Assembly: GCF_013409255.1 (NCBI RefSeq)
Contig: NZ_JACCAS010000001.1
Coordinates: 3,720,001 to 3,784,000 of the forward strand
Length of the DNA stretch: 64,000 nucleotides
Origin: Paraburkholderia bryophila
GTDB lineage: Bacteria > Pseudomonadota > Gammaproteobacteria > Burkholderiales > Burkholderiaceae
Direction: 5' to 3'
Each line of letters starts with the position of its first letter. Positions within the stretch are counted from its first letter, which is position 1. The notes under the pieces were generated by a model, which saw nothing but the letters and a program-made list of their open reading frames with translations, was not told the DNA's origin and ran no database searches. A program made the translations under genes and the position numbers. Positions 47,119 through 56,579 of the stretch are shown one piece after another.

Positions 47119-47148
47119 AGAATACGACAAGGAAAGCGCTGGTGTAAA
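47119..47148 (-). promoter_or_regulatory. Candidate promoter of the aminotransferase leader or a small RNA
   Basis: On the minus strand TTTACA (47143-47148) is followed after 18 bases by TATTCT (47119-47124). Transcription would start near 47112 and meet the hairpin at 46999-46967 after about 115-145 bases. Confidence 0.35.
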
Positions 47149-47290
47149 CCATGAATTTGCATCGGACGGATTTTTTCTCCGACGCGCAAGCTTATGCGGC
47201 TTGCCGATTATGAGACCGGCCGCTGACTAGAATGTGACGGCGGTTGTTTTTGGGCATTGTTCGCACGGGCGGCAACTCACGACAAACCGT

Positions 47291-47329
47291 CGCCGCAAAA
47301 GCAAATGGGCGCTCAACTGAGCGCCCATT
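47291..47329 (-). terminator. Terminator-like hairpin downstream of the iron-sulfur reductase gene
   Basis: AATGGGCGCTCA / TGAGCGCCCATT with a 2-base loop; on the minus strand the tail reads TTTGCTTTTG. It could end the reductase transcript about 290 bases past its stop. Confidence 0.55.
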
Positions 47330-47429
47330 CCGAATCAGGAAGCCGGGGGTCCGCCCATCCGAAGATAGCTGCCGACGCTGATCCCGACTTATCGCCAAGA
47401 AGTCTAAAAGCCGAGGAGGCGCACGTCTA

Positions 47430-47669
47430 ATGGACCGACTGACAGATGATGAAATTTCAGCAATTACCGCGCTGCTCTCTGAAGATCGTCTCAGCACTTT
47501 TCAGACAATGGCCGGCACGACTCGCGCCGCCATCGCGCTTCATCAGCAGATGCTGCAACTGGCCGGGGCGCTGATGAGTACGTTGCGAGCATCGGCGCAT
47601 CTGCACCGACGCCGCTCACCTCAAACCGCGTTCGCCAGATCCGCGGCACTCGTGAACGAGTCCGCATAA
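47430..47669 (+). pseudogene. Probable N-terminal remnant of an Abi-like (HEPN-type) gene
   Basis: A 79-codon frame starts at an ATG with a strong ribosome site (GAGGAGG ten bases before). It reads MDRLTDDEISAITALLSEDRL, then STFQTMAGTTRAAIALHQQMLQ and LAGALMSTLRASAH, after which it turns Arg/Pro-rich. The first 50 residues resemble the start of Abi-like proteins, which usually continue into a conserved ALRN-type helix. Here that continuation is missing and the frame runs 49 bases into the 3' end of the convergent reductase gene. I take it as a degraded fragment. The family call is from memory and is tentative; it could also be a short real protein. Confidence 0.4.
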
Positions 47670-48652
47670 AACTCATCTTGCGGCAGGCCGTGATGCTGGG
47701 TGAAATCGCGCTGGGCCGATTCGACCATCACCGGTGCACCGCAGGCATAGACCTGGTACGCCGACAGATCGGGCAAGTCTTCGATCACCGCGCGATGCAC
47801 AAAGCCGACGCGGCCCGTCCACGCGTCGTCCGCGTCCGGCTCCGACAACACCGGCACGAACTTGAAGTTCGGAATCTCGCGTGCCCATTGCTCGGCGAGT
47901 TCGAGCAGGTACAGGTCTTTCTTGCGGCGTGCGCCCCAGTAAAGCGTCATGGGACGATCCAGGTTCTTGAACACCGCATGCTCGACGATCGCCTTCAGCG
48001 GCGCGAAGCCCGTGCCCGAAGCCAGCAGCACGATCGGCCGGTCGGAATCTTCACGCAGGAAGAACGTGCCGAGCGGCGCTTCGAAGCGCAGAATGTCGCG
48101 CTCTTTCAGCGTGTTGAACACGTGGTCGGTGAATGCGCCGCCGGGCATGTGGCGAATATGCAGTTCGACCGGGCCTTCCGCGTGCGGCGCGCTCGCCATC
48201 GAATAGCTGCGGCGCTTGCCGTCCTTCAGAATGAATTCGAGGTACTGGCCGGCCAGATATTGCAGACGTTCGTTGGCGGGCAGTTGCAGCTTCAGCACGA
48301 CGACGTCGTCGGCTTTGCGCTCGATCGCGCTGACGCGGCACGGCAGCTTCTTGACCTGCACGTCGCCGACACCGGCCACTTCGCGGACGTCCACTTCGAG
48401 ATCGGAGCAGGCGGTCGCGCAGCACAACAGCGCCATGCCGCGAGTCTTCTCGTCGTTCGACAACGCCGACGACGAATGCGCGCGCTGTTCGACCTGACCG
48501 CTGAGCACCGTGCCCTTGCATGAGCCGCAAGCGCCGTTCTTACAGCCGTACGGCAGGCCGATGCCCTGGCGCAACGCGGCGCTCAGCACCGGTTCGTCCT
48601 GTTCTACCTGAAACTGCCGGCCGCTTTGCCGGAGCGTGACGTTGAATGCCAT
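47621..48652 (-). CDS. Ferredoxin-type 2Fe-2S/FAD/NAD(P) reductase (CDP-6-deoxy-glucoseen reductase-like)
   Basis: The 343-residue protein joins an N-terminal plant-type ferredoxin domain (cluster Cys in GCKNGACGSCKG and a later CC pair in ALLCCATACSD) to a ferredoxin-NADP reductase module. FAD binding: RRSYSMASAP; NAD(P) part: IVLLASGTGFAPLKAIVEHA and the terminal YACGAPVMVESAQRDF. It is often annotated as CDP-6-deoxy-L-threo-D-glycero-4-hexulose-3-dehydrase reductase (AscD), but no deoxysugar genes are nearby, so a general electron-transfer role for an oxygenase or other partner is equally likely. Confidence 0.88.
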   Translation of the reverse strand: MAFNVTLRQSGRQFQVEQDEPVLSAALRQGIGLPYGCKNGACGSCKGTVLSGQVEQRAHSSSALSNDEKTRGMALLCCATACSDLEVDVREVAGVGDVQVKKLPCRVSAIERKADDVVVLKLQLPANERLQYLAGQYLEFILKDGKRRSYSMASAPHAEGPVELHIRHMPGGAFTDHVFNTLKERDILRFEAPLGTFFLREDSDRPIVLLASGTGFAPLKAIVEHAVFKNLDRPMTLYWGARRKKDLYLLELAEQWAREIPNFKFVPVLSEPDADDAWTGRVGFVHRAVIEDLPDLSAYQVYACGAPVMVESAQRDFTQHHGLPQDEFYADSFTSAADLANAV

Positions 48653-48731
48653 AAAGTGTGCGGAAATCGAAAAGTCGGTAATCGTTATCGGACCCGCCGC
48701 GTTCGCGGCTGACGGCTACAATGCGTCCACC

Positions 48732-49790
48732 ATGAAAGCGACACGAAACTTCCGCCGGCCGCGCGTGTTGATCGTAGGTTGCGGCGATGTCGGCATGCGT
48801 TGCGTGCCCTTGCTGCAGCCACGTGCACACGTCTTTGCACTGACCAGCCATGCCGGGCGCTGCGCCGAACTGCGCGCCGCAGGCGTCACGCCGCTGGTCG
48901 GCGATCTGGATCAGCGCCGCAGCCTGAAACGACTCGCGGGCCTCGCGCCGACGGTGCTGCACCTTGCGCCGCCACAAAAAAATGGCAACGACGATCTGCG
49001 TACCCGCGCCTTGCTCGCGACGCTCGGCGCTCGTGGCGCCCGCGCGCTGCGCGCTGCGGCGGCGCCTGCCGTGGCGCCGGTTGGGCGGCTGCGTCGCGAA
49101 CGGGCCGCGCGTGCCGGGTTTGCTGATTTTGCCCTGTGGGACGGATCCGGGAAAGCCAATATTGTACCCGACGGGGTCAGCCGTGCCGCCGCTTCGCGCG
49201 CGCCGGTCCGCCTCGTGTACGCGAGCACGACGGGCGTCTACGGCGACTGCGGCGGCGCCTGGATCGACGAGACGCGCGTCACGCAGGCGACCAATGCGCG
49301 CGCCAAACGTCGTGTGTCGGCCGAGCGGCAACTGCGGCGCGCGACCGCTCGCGGCGCGGTCCGCGCCAGCATCGCGCGGATTCCCGGCATCTATGCGGGC
49401 AACCGTCTGCCGCTCGCGCGGCTCGAAAAACGCACGCCGGCCTTGATCGATGCCGACGACGTCTACACCAACCATATCCACGCCGACGATCTCGCCGCGA
49501 TCCTCGTGCGGCTCGCCACACACGGCCGGCCGGCGCGCGTGATCCACGCGAGCGACGACTCGTCGTTGAAAATGGGGGAGTACTTCGATGCGGTCGCCGA
49601 TGCGTTCGGCGTCGCGCGTGCGCCGCGTATCACGCGTGCGCAGGCCGAGCAGGCGATCGAGCCGACCATGCTGTCGTTCATGCGTGAATCGAGGCGGCTG
49701 ATAAACCGGCGGCTCAAGACGGAATTGCGCGTGCAATTACGCTACCCGAGCGTGGAAGATTTTCTGCGCGAGGTCGCCGCGCAAGCGTGA
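48732..49790 (+). CDS. NAD-dependent epimerase/dehydratase-like protein (YeeZ type) with an insertion
   Basis: The 352-residue Rossmann-fold protein has the dinucleotide loop VLIVGCGDVGMRC and the SDR-like active-site stretch LVYASTTGVYGDCGGAWIDET, then RIPGIYAGNRLPL and HIHADDLAAILV. It resembles YeeZ, an atypical epimerase-like protein of unknown substrate. Between the PTVLHLAPPQ segment and the active-site strand lies an Ala/Arg-rich stretch of about 50 residues (around 92-150) that I do not expect in the family. The ATG at 48732 follows a weak ribosome site and is divergent from the reductase gene by 79 bases. Confidence 0.8.
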   Translation: MKATRNFRRPRVLIVGCGDVGMRCVPLLQPRAHVFALTSHAGRCAELRAAGVTPLVGDLDQRRSLKRLAGLAPTVLHLAPPQKNGNDDLRTRALLATLGARGARALRAAAAPAVAPVGRLRRERAARAGFADFALWDGSGKANIVPDGVSRAAASRAPVRLVYASTTGVYGDCGGAWIDETRVTQATNARAKRRVSAERQLRRATARGAVRASIARIPGIYAGNRLPLARLEKRTPALIDADDVYTNHIHADDLAAILVRLATHGRPARVIHASDDSSLKMGEYFDAVADAFGVARAPRITRAQAEQAIEPTMLSFMRESRRLINRRLKTELRVQLRYPSVEDFLREVAAQA

Positions 49791-49809
49791 CCTCGCGCGC
49801 CCCGCTGAC

Positions 49810-49998
49810 CTAAGTCAGCGCGGGCAATGCCTCCAGCAGCAGGAAACACAGCATCGCGCCGATCAATGCGCCGATCAGATTCGGATGATAGGTGTGCCGC
49901 AGCCGCATCGTGATCAGCAGTCCGCCGATCAGAACCAGTCCGAGACACAGAAAAGCAATCATCACGGACGAGATCCGGATAGTGTCGTGGATCATCAT
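49810..49998 (-). CDS. Small two-helix membrane protein
   Basis: A 62-residue product from the ATG at 49998, with an ideal ribosome site (AAGGAGG seven bases upstream). Two hydrophobic helices are visible, at about 9-31 (SSVMIAFLCLGLVLIGGLLI) and 41-57 (LIGALIGAMLCFLLLEAL), with a short RLRHTYHPN loop. No known family. The start and stop and the ribosome site support a real gene. It is convergent with the epimerase-like gene, 19 bases apart, and its upstream neighbour on the same strand is rsuA. Confidence 0.65.
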   Translation of the reverse strand: MMIHDTIRISSVMIAFLCLGLVLIGGLLITMRLRHTYHPNLIGALIGAMLCFLLLEALPALT

Positions 49999-50165
49999 GG
50001 CGCGCCTCCTTGAACCCTTTGTTGTCTTTGTTTAAAGGAGTATAGGGCGAGCTGTAAGCAAGAGCATGCTGCGGCGCAGCGCATGAACACGGCCCGCCAC
50101 GCCTTATGTGCGGCCGCGCACAGGCTTTTCCTGCCGCATCAAGGCCTTGGTGCGCGGCTACCGGT

Positions 50166-50876
50166 TTACCCGCTCCGTAAAGATCCGAGGTCGGTTTCGT
50201 CGAGCCATTGCCATGCGCCCGGCGCGAGCGTCGCGGGCAGCGCGAGTCCACCGATCCGCTCGCGATGCAGCGCCTCGCAGCGGTTGCCGGCCGCGGCAAT
50301 CATCCGCTTGACCTGGTGGTACTTGCCTTCCATGACCGTGAGCGCCAGCGCGTGCTCGCTGCGCGCGACGGCCTCAACTGCGGCGATCGGTTTCGGCTCG
50401 CCGTGCAGCAGCACGCCGTCGCGCAGCGCGCCTAGTTGCGTGTCGTCGAGCGGATGGCGCGTGGTCGCGACGTACACCTTCGGCACCTTGCGTTTTGGCG
50501 AAGTCAACAGATGGACGAACTTGCCGTCGTCGGAGAGCAGCAGCAGGCCGGTGGTGTCCTGGTCGAGCCGGCCCACGCATTGCACGCCGCGCTCCGCGAA
50601 CTGCGGCGGCAGCAGGCTGAATACGCTCGGATGATGCTGCGGGTCGCGCGAACATTCGTAGCCGGCCGGCTTGTTCAGCAGCAGATAGGCGTGCTCGCGA
50701 TACGGCCAGACGACGCCGTCCACACTGAAGTGGAACGCGTTGCCGGTGACGGGGAAATCGGCGTCGGCGTCGGTGCAGACAGCGCTTTCGATGCTCACGC
50801 GCGCGTCGCCGATCAGCGCGCGGCATTGGCGGCGCGAGCCGAAACCTTGAGTAAAGAGAATGCTTTCGAGATTCAT
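50166..50876 (-). CDS. rsuA: 16S rRNA pseudouridine synthase RsuA
   Basis: The 236-residue enzyme makes pseudouridine 516 in 16S rRNA. The N-terminal S4 domain reads MNLESILFTQGFGSRRQCRALIGDARV, and the catalytic Asp is in QCVGRLDQDTTGLLLLSDDG. The C-terminal half has VMEGKYHQVKRMIAAAGNRCEALHRERIG, where KYHQVKRM is typical of RsuA. The ATG at 50876 is chosen since the S4 domain starts directly there. It is divergent from the MFS gene across 95 bases. Confidence 0.93.
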   Translation of the reverse strand: MNLESILFTQGFGSRRQCRALIGDARVSIESAVCTDADADFPVTGNAFHFSVDGVVWPYREHAYLLLNKPAGYECSRDPQHHPSVFSLLPPQFAERGVQCVGRLDQDTTGLLLLSDDGKFVHLLTSPKRKVPKVYVATTRHPLDDTQLGALRDGVLLHGEPKPIAAVEAVARSEHALALTVMEGKYHQVKRMIAAAGNRCEALHRERIGGLALPATLAPGAWQWLDETDLGSLRSG

Positions 50877-50971
50877 GGCGAGCGAAGAATAACACCGCAA
50901 GAAGCGGAGCGCCCCACGGCGCGAGTCGGACGACGATGGGCTCCTCATCACCGAGCCCAAGGAGTGCTTCG

Positions 50972-52231
50972 ATGCCCACCGCTTCCTCTTCTTCTCCCTC
51001 GATCCGATCCCGCTTGCCGGCCGCGTTCCAGCGCCTCGCGTGGTCGAACCTGGTCGCGCAGTCGGCCGAACAGATCAGCCTCGCCGCCGCGCCGCTCGTC
51101 GCGGTGTTCATGCTCGGCGCCGACGCGCGCGACACCGGTCTGCTGCAAACCGCGCAGACGCTGCCGTTCCTGTTGCTGTCGATCCCGCTCGGCGTCTGGG
51201 CCGACCGTCGCTCGCGCCGGCTGTTGATGACGCTCGCCGAAAGCGTGCGGGTAATCGCAATGCTGTGTGTGCTACTGCTCGTGTTGACGCACGCGCTGAG
51301 CTTGCCGCTGCTCGCCGCGCTCGGCTTCGTGGCGGCGACCGGCACAGTGGCCTACAACGTCGCGGCGCCTTCGCTGGTGCCCGCGCTGGTGCCGCGCGAG
51401 GCGTTCGCCAGCGCCAACGGCCGGCTTGAACTCGCGCGCAGCGTCGCGTATTCGGCGGGGCCGGCGCTGGGCGGTTTGCTGGTCGGCTGGATCGGAGCAG
51501 GGTGGGCGTACGGCTGCGCGGCCGGGCTCTCGGCGCTGGCCGTCGCGCTGCTGGCCGGACTGCGCGAACCGCCGCGCGCGGCGATGCCGCAGCGCCACTT
51601 CCTGCTGGAGTTGCGCGACGGCACGCGCTTCGTGCTGCGCGATGCGCTGCTGCGTCCCATGCTCGCGACCGCCGTGTTCTTCAACCTCGGCTTCTTCATC
51701 CTGCAAGCGGTGTATGTGCCGTACGCGGTGCATCGCTTGGGGCTGAGCGCGTCGATGGTCGGCGTGACGCTCGGGGCCTATGGCGTCGGCATGGTGTGCG
51801 GCGCGCTGGCGGCGCCGGCGATCGCGCGGCGTCTCGCCTTCGGACGCGTGCTGATCATCGGGCCGTCGTGCGGCCTGCTCGCGTCGCTCGTGATGGTGGC
51901 GACGCTCGTCGCGCCATCGTTCTGGCTGGCGATGCTGAGTTTCTTCCTGGTCGGCGCGGGGCCGATTCTGTGGGTGGTCGGCTCGACCACGCTGCGTCAG
52001 GCGATCACCCCCGAACGGATGATGGGCCGCGTGTCGGCGCTCAACAGCACCGCCACCTACGGCGCGCGTCCGCTGGGCGCGTTGCTCGGCGCGGCGATCA
52101 GCGCGCGCTGGGGCATGGACGCTTGCCTCGTCGCGGCCGCGGCGGCATTTGTCGTGCAGGCGCTGATCATCTTCATGTCGCCGGCGGCGCGGCTCGAGCG
52201 CATTCCCGAACAGAGCGCCACCGCCTGCTGA
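50972..52231 (+). CDS. MFS transporter (MFS_3/EntS-like)
   Basis: The 419-residue inner-membrane protein has 12 hydrophobic segments. Motif A appears as GVWADRRSRRLLM between helices 2 and 3, and the second half has AMLSFFLVGAGPILWVVGSTTLRQAITPERMMGRVSALNSTATYG, characteristic of the MFS_3 group that includes the enterobactin exporter EntS and many drug/solute exporters. The start ATG at 50972 has AAGGAG seven bases upstream. No siderophore genes are nearby, so the cargo is open. Confidence 0.87.
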   Translation: MPTASSSSPSIRSRLPAAFQRLAWSNLVAQSAEQISLAAAPLVAVFMLGADARDTGLLQTAQTLPFLLLSIPLGVWADRRSRRLLMTLAESVRVIAMLCVLLLVLTHALSLPLLAALGFVAATGTVAYNVAAPSLVPALVPREAFASANGRLELARSVAYSAGPALGGLLVGWIGAGWAYGCAAGLSALAVALLAGLREPPRAAMPQRHFLLELRDGTRFVLRDALLRPMLATAVFFNLGFFILQAVYVPYAVHRLGLSASMVGVTLGAYGVGMVCGALAAPAIARRLAFGRVLIIGPSCGLLASLVMVATLVAPSFWLAMLSFFLVGAGPILWVVGSTTLRQAITPERMMGRVSALNSTATYGARPLGALLGAAISARWGMDACLVAAAAAFVVQALIIFMSPAARLERIPEQSATAC

Positions 52232-52322
52232 AAAAAGGTTTTCATCCGGTCGCATCATGCCGGGCGGCGGTGCGTGGACGTGCCGCATGAGCCAATACGC
52301 ATCATCCGGAAAAACCCTCGAA

Positions 52323-52383
52323 AATGAAAATGAATTTTTTTCGGCGTGATTTCTATGTAAATATACTTTCATTCATTTTCATT
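52323..52383. promoter_or_regulatory. Candidate operator-promoter of the RpiR-family regulator gene
   Basis: AATGAAAATGAAT (52323-52335) and ATTCATTTTCATT (52371-52383) are perfect 13-base inverted copies with a 35-base spacer. A TATACT (52362-52367) between them could be the -10 element, with transcription starting near 52374 in the right arm. The arms face each other across the promoter, as expected for autorepression by a dimer or tetramer. Confidence 0.5.
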
Positions 52384-52411
52384 ACAGCATCGGCCCAGCC
52401 AACTCGCTCGC

Positions 52412-53449
52412 ATGATTCATCAACCGTCCGTTGCCCCCAATTCCGCCGAGCAGGCTATCGCGGCGCGCATCGCCGCCGCGATGCCGACGCTCACGCCGAT
52501 TCACCGGCGTATGGGCGATTACGTGCTGGCCAATCTGTTCCGCGCGGCCACCATGCGGATCGACGAACTGGCTAGCGTGGTGGGCGCGTCGGTGGCGACG
52601 GCGAATCGCTTCGCGCGCGCGCTTGGCTTCGACGGCTATCCGCAGTTTCGCGACGCGCTCGTGCGCGGCTTCGAAGCGACGCTCGCGCCGGTCGAGCGTT
52701 TGCGCAGCGCGCAGGAGTCGCTCGCGGCCGGCGACGCTGTGCTCGACGCATCGCTCGAACAAGCCGCTAATAATCTGCACGCCACCCGCACGGCGATCGA
52801 CAAGAACGCGGCCGAAGCCGCCGTCGAAGCGATCATCGCGGCCCGTCGCGTGTTCGTGCTCGGCTACGGCGCCAGCGCGTTCCTCGCCGGGCTGATGGAG
52901 CACGGCCTGATGCCGTATCACGACAACGTGCAGTCGCTCGCGCTGATGGGCGGCCCGTCGCACGCCGCGCGGCGTCTGTTCGCCTCCAACGAGGACGATC
53001 TCGTGATCGGCCTCGCGTTTCCGCGTTACGTCGAAGACACGATCGAACTCGCGCGCCGCGCCGCAAGCCGTGGCGCTCGCGTGCTTGCGCTGACCGACAG
53101 TCCGCGTTCGCCGCTCGCGCAATTCGCGGATCTCTCGCTCTACATTCGCGCCGACCGGCGGCTCGCGGCCAACGCCGATTCTGCCGTGCTGGCCGTGATC
53201 GAAGCACTGTGCGACGCGGTCGCGTACCGGGCGAAACGCTCGGTCAAGGCCGCCGCCGAAGTCAGCGAATTCGTGCTGCCGTGGCTGGTCGATCCGCACG
53301 CCGAGAGCGCCGGCCCGAACGAGCGACCCGCGCGCGCGGTCAGCCGTAGTGCGGGCGATGCCGGCAAGCCCCGCAAGGCCAGCGAGCCAGCCGTTGCGGC
53401 CACGCCCCGACCCACCCGAACCCTCAGCAAGACCCAAGCTAAACGATGA
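52412..53449 (+). CDS. MurR/RpiR-family transcriptional regulator
   Basis: The 345-residue protein has an N-terminal HTH_6 domain (TPIHRRMGDYVLANLFRAATMRIDELASVVGASVATANRFARALGFDGYPQFRDALV) and a central SIS domain (VFVLGYGASAFLAGL ... DLVIGLAFPRYVEDTIELARRAASRGARVLALTDSPRSPLAQFAD), which binds phosphosugars. The last 50 residues form a Pro/Ala/Lys tail of low complexity, unusual for the family. Its stop overlaps the iaaA start (ATGA), so it is in the operon it probably controls. MurR senses MurNAc-6-phosphate in E. coli; the effector here is not known. Confidence 0.93.
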   Translation: MIHQPSVAPNSAEQAIAARIAAAMPTLTPIHRRMGDYVLANLFRAATMRIDELASVVGASVATANRFARALGFDGYPQFRDALVRGFEATLAPVERLRSAQESLAAGDAVLDASLEQAANNLHATRTAIDKNAAEAAVEAIIAARRVFVLGYGASAFLAGLMEHGLMPYHDNVQSLALMGGPSHAARRLFASNEDDLVIGLAFPRYVEDTIELARRAASRGARVLALTDSPRSPLAQFADLSLYIRADRRLAANADSAVLAVIEALCDAVAYRAKRSVKAAAEVSEFVLPWLVDPHAESAGPNERPARAVSRSAGDAGKPRKASEPAVAATPRPTRTLSKTQAKR

Positions 53450-54483
53450 ACTCCAACGCAGTCATTGCCATTCATGGCGGCGCCGGGACGATCCTGCGCG
53501 CGTCGATGTCGGCCAGCGCCGAAGCCGATTACCACGCCGCGCTGCACGCGGTGCTGAGCGCCGGCCAGCGCGTGCTGGCGGACGGCGGCAGTGCGCTCGA
53601 CGCGGTGAGCGAAGCGGTGCGCCTGCTCGAAGATTGCCCGCTGTTCAACGCGGGCCGCGGCGCGGTGTACACGGCGGCCGGCACGCACGAAATGGACGCC
53701 GCGATCATGGACGGCAGCACGCTCGAAGCCGGCGCGATCTGCTGCGTGAAGCGCGTGCGCAATCCGATTCTGGCGGCGCGCAAGGTGCTGGAACGCAGCG
53801 AGCATGTGCTGTTCACCGGCGAAGGCGCGGAAGCGTTCGCCGCCGCGCAGGGACTCGAATTCGCCGAACCCGAGTATTTCCATACCGAAGCGCGTCATCG
53901 TCAATGGCTGCTCGCTCGCGGTCAGCACCGCCCGATGCTCGATCATGATGGTGCGTCGCTCGCCGCCACGCCGTCGGCGGAGCATGACGACAGCGGCAAC
54001 GGAAGCAACGACAAAGGCAACGGCAGCAACGACGACCCCACGCCGCACGAACCCATCGACCCGAACCGCAAGTTCGGCACGGTCGGCGCGGTCGCGCTCG
54101 ATCGACACGGCCATGTGGCCGCGGCGACCTCGACGGGTGGCGTTACCAACAAGCAGGTGGGCCGGGTCGGCGACACGCCGCTGATCGGCGCGGGCTGCTA
54201 TGCGGACGATGCCACCTGCGCGGTCTCCACCACCGGCTCCGGCGAAATGTTCATGCGTATGGTCGCGGCCTACGACGTCGCCGCGCAAATGGCCTACCGC
54301 CAGGTGTCGCTGCAGGAAGCGGCTCACGACGTGGTGATGAACCGCTTGCCGAAGATCGACGGACGTGGCGGTCTGATCGCCGTCGATGCGCGCGGCAATA
54401 TCACGCTGCCGTTCAACACCGAAGGCATGTATCGCGGCTTCGCGCGTCTCGGCGAAACGCCGGTGACGGCGATCTATCGCTAG
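53446..54483 (+). CDS. iaaA: Isoaspartyl peptidase/L-asparaginase (Ntn hydrolase)
   Basis: The 345-residue precursor belongs to the plant-type asparaginase family, cleaving itself to make the active enzyme. The nucleophile is Thr212 in KFGTVGAVALDRHGHVAAATSTGG; the downstream NKQVGRVGDTPLIGAGCYADD and TTGSGEMFMR carry other active-site parts. It hydrolyses beta-aspartyl dipeptides and L-asparagine. A stretch of about 35 residues just before the cleavage site (around 170-206) is Gly/Asn/Asp-rich and longer than in E. coli IaaA. It is coupled to the regulator and is followed by the gsi importer, as in enterobacteria. Confidence 0.93.
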   Translation: MNSNAVIAIHGGAGTILRASMSASAEADYHAALHAVLSAGQRVLADGGSALDAVSEAVRLLEDCPLFNAGRGAVYTAAGTHEMDAAIMDGSTLEAGAICCVKRVRNPILAARKVLERSEHVLFTGEGAEAFAAAQGLEFAEPEYFHTEARHRQWLLARGQHRPMLDHDGASLAATPSAEHDDSGNGSNDKGNGSNDDPTPHEPIDPNRKFGTVGAVALDRHGHVAAATSTGGVTNKQVGRVGDTPLIGAGCYADDATCAVSTTGSGEMFMRMVAAYDVAAQMAYRQVSLQEAAHDVVMNRLPKIDGRGGLIAVDARGNITLPFNTEGMYRGFARLGETPVTAIYR

Positions 54484-54577
54484 CAGGCCTCGCCGGATCT
54501 AACTGATTCATGGTTCGAACGTTCGCGCGCCTGCGCTTGCGTTCTGGCTAGTCGCGTTCGAATTCAAAGGAACCACC

Positions 54578-56500
<1,923 letters not shown>

Positions 56501-56579
56501 ACCGACAAGCCAAAGAAAAAAACCGTTTCCTCTCGCAGCCCCTTAACCCGTTTTCATTTCGCAGCCTGGAGCCAACCTC

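Larger units (their letters stand above)
46883..47429. other. Gene-poor region between the aminotransferase gene and the Abi-like fragment (547 bases)
   Basis: I see no credible protein gene. It holds two perfect hairpins, both oriented as minus-strand terminators (46967-46999 and 47291-47329), and a candidate minus-strand promoter at 47119-47148. Open frames crossing it have no ribosome site. Confidence 0.55.

Noticed and set aside
47192..47497. 101-codon minus-strand frame across the hairpin at 47304-47329
   Set aside because: Arg/Ser-rich with no ribosome site, and it spans a terminator-like hairpin.
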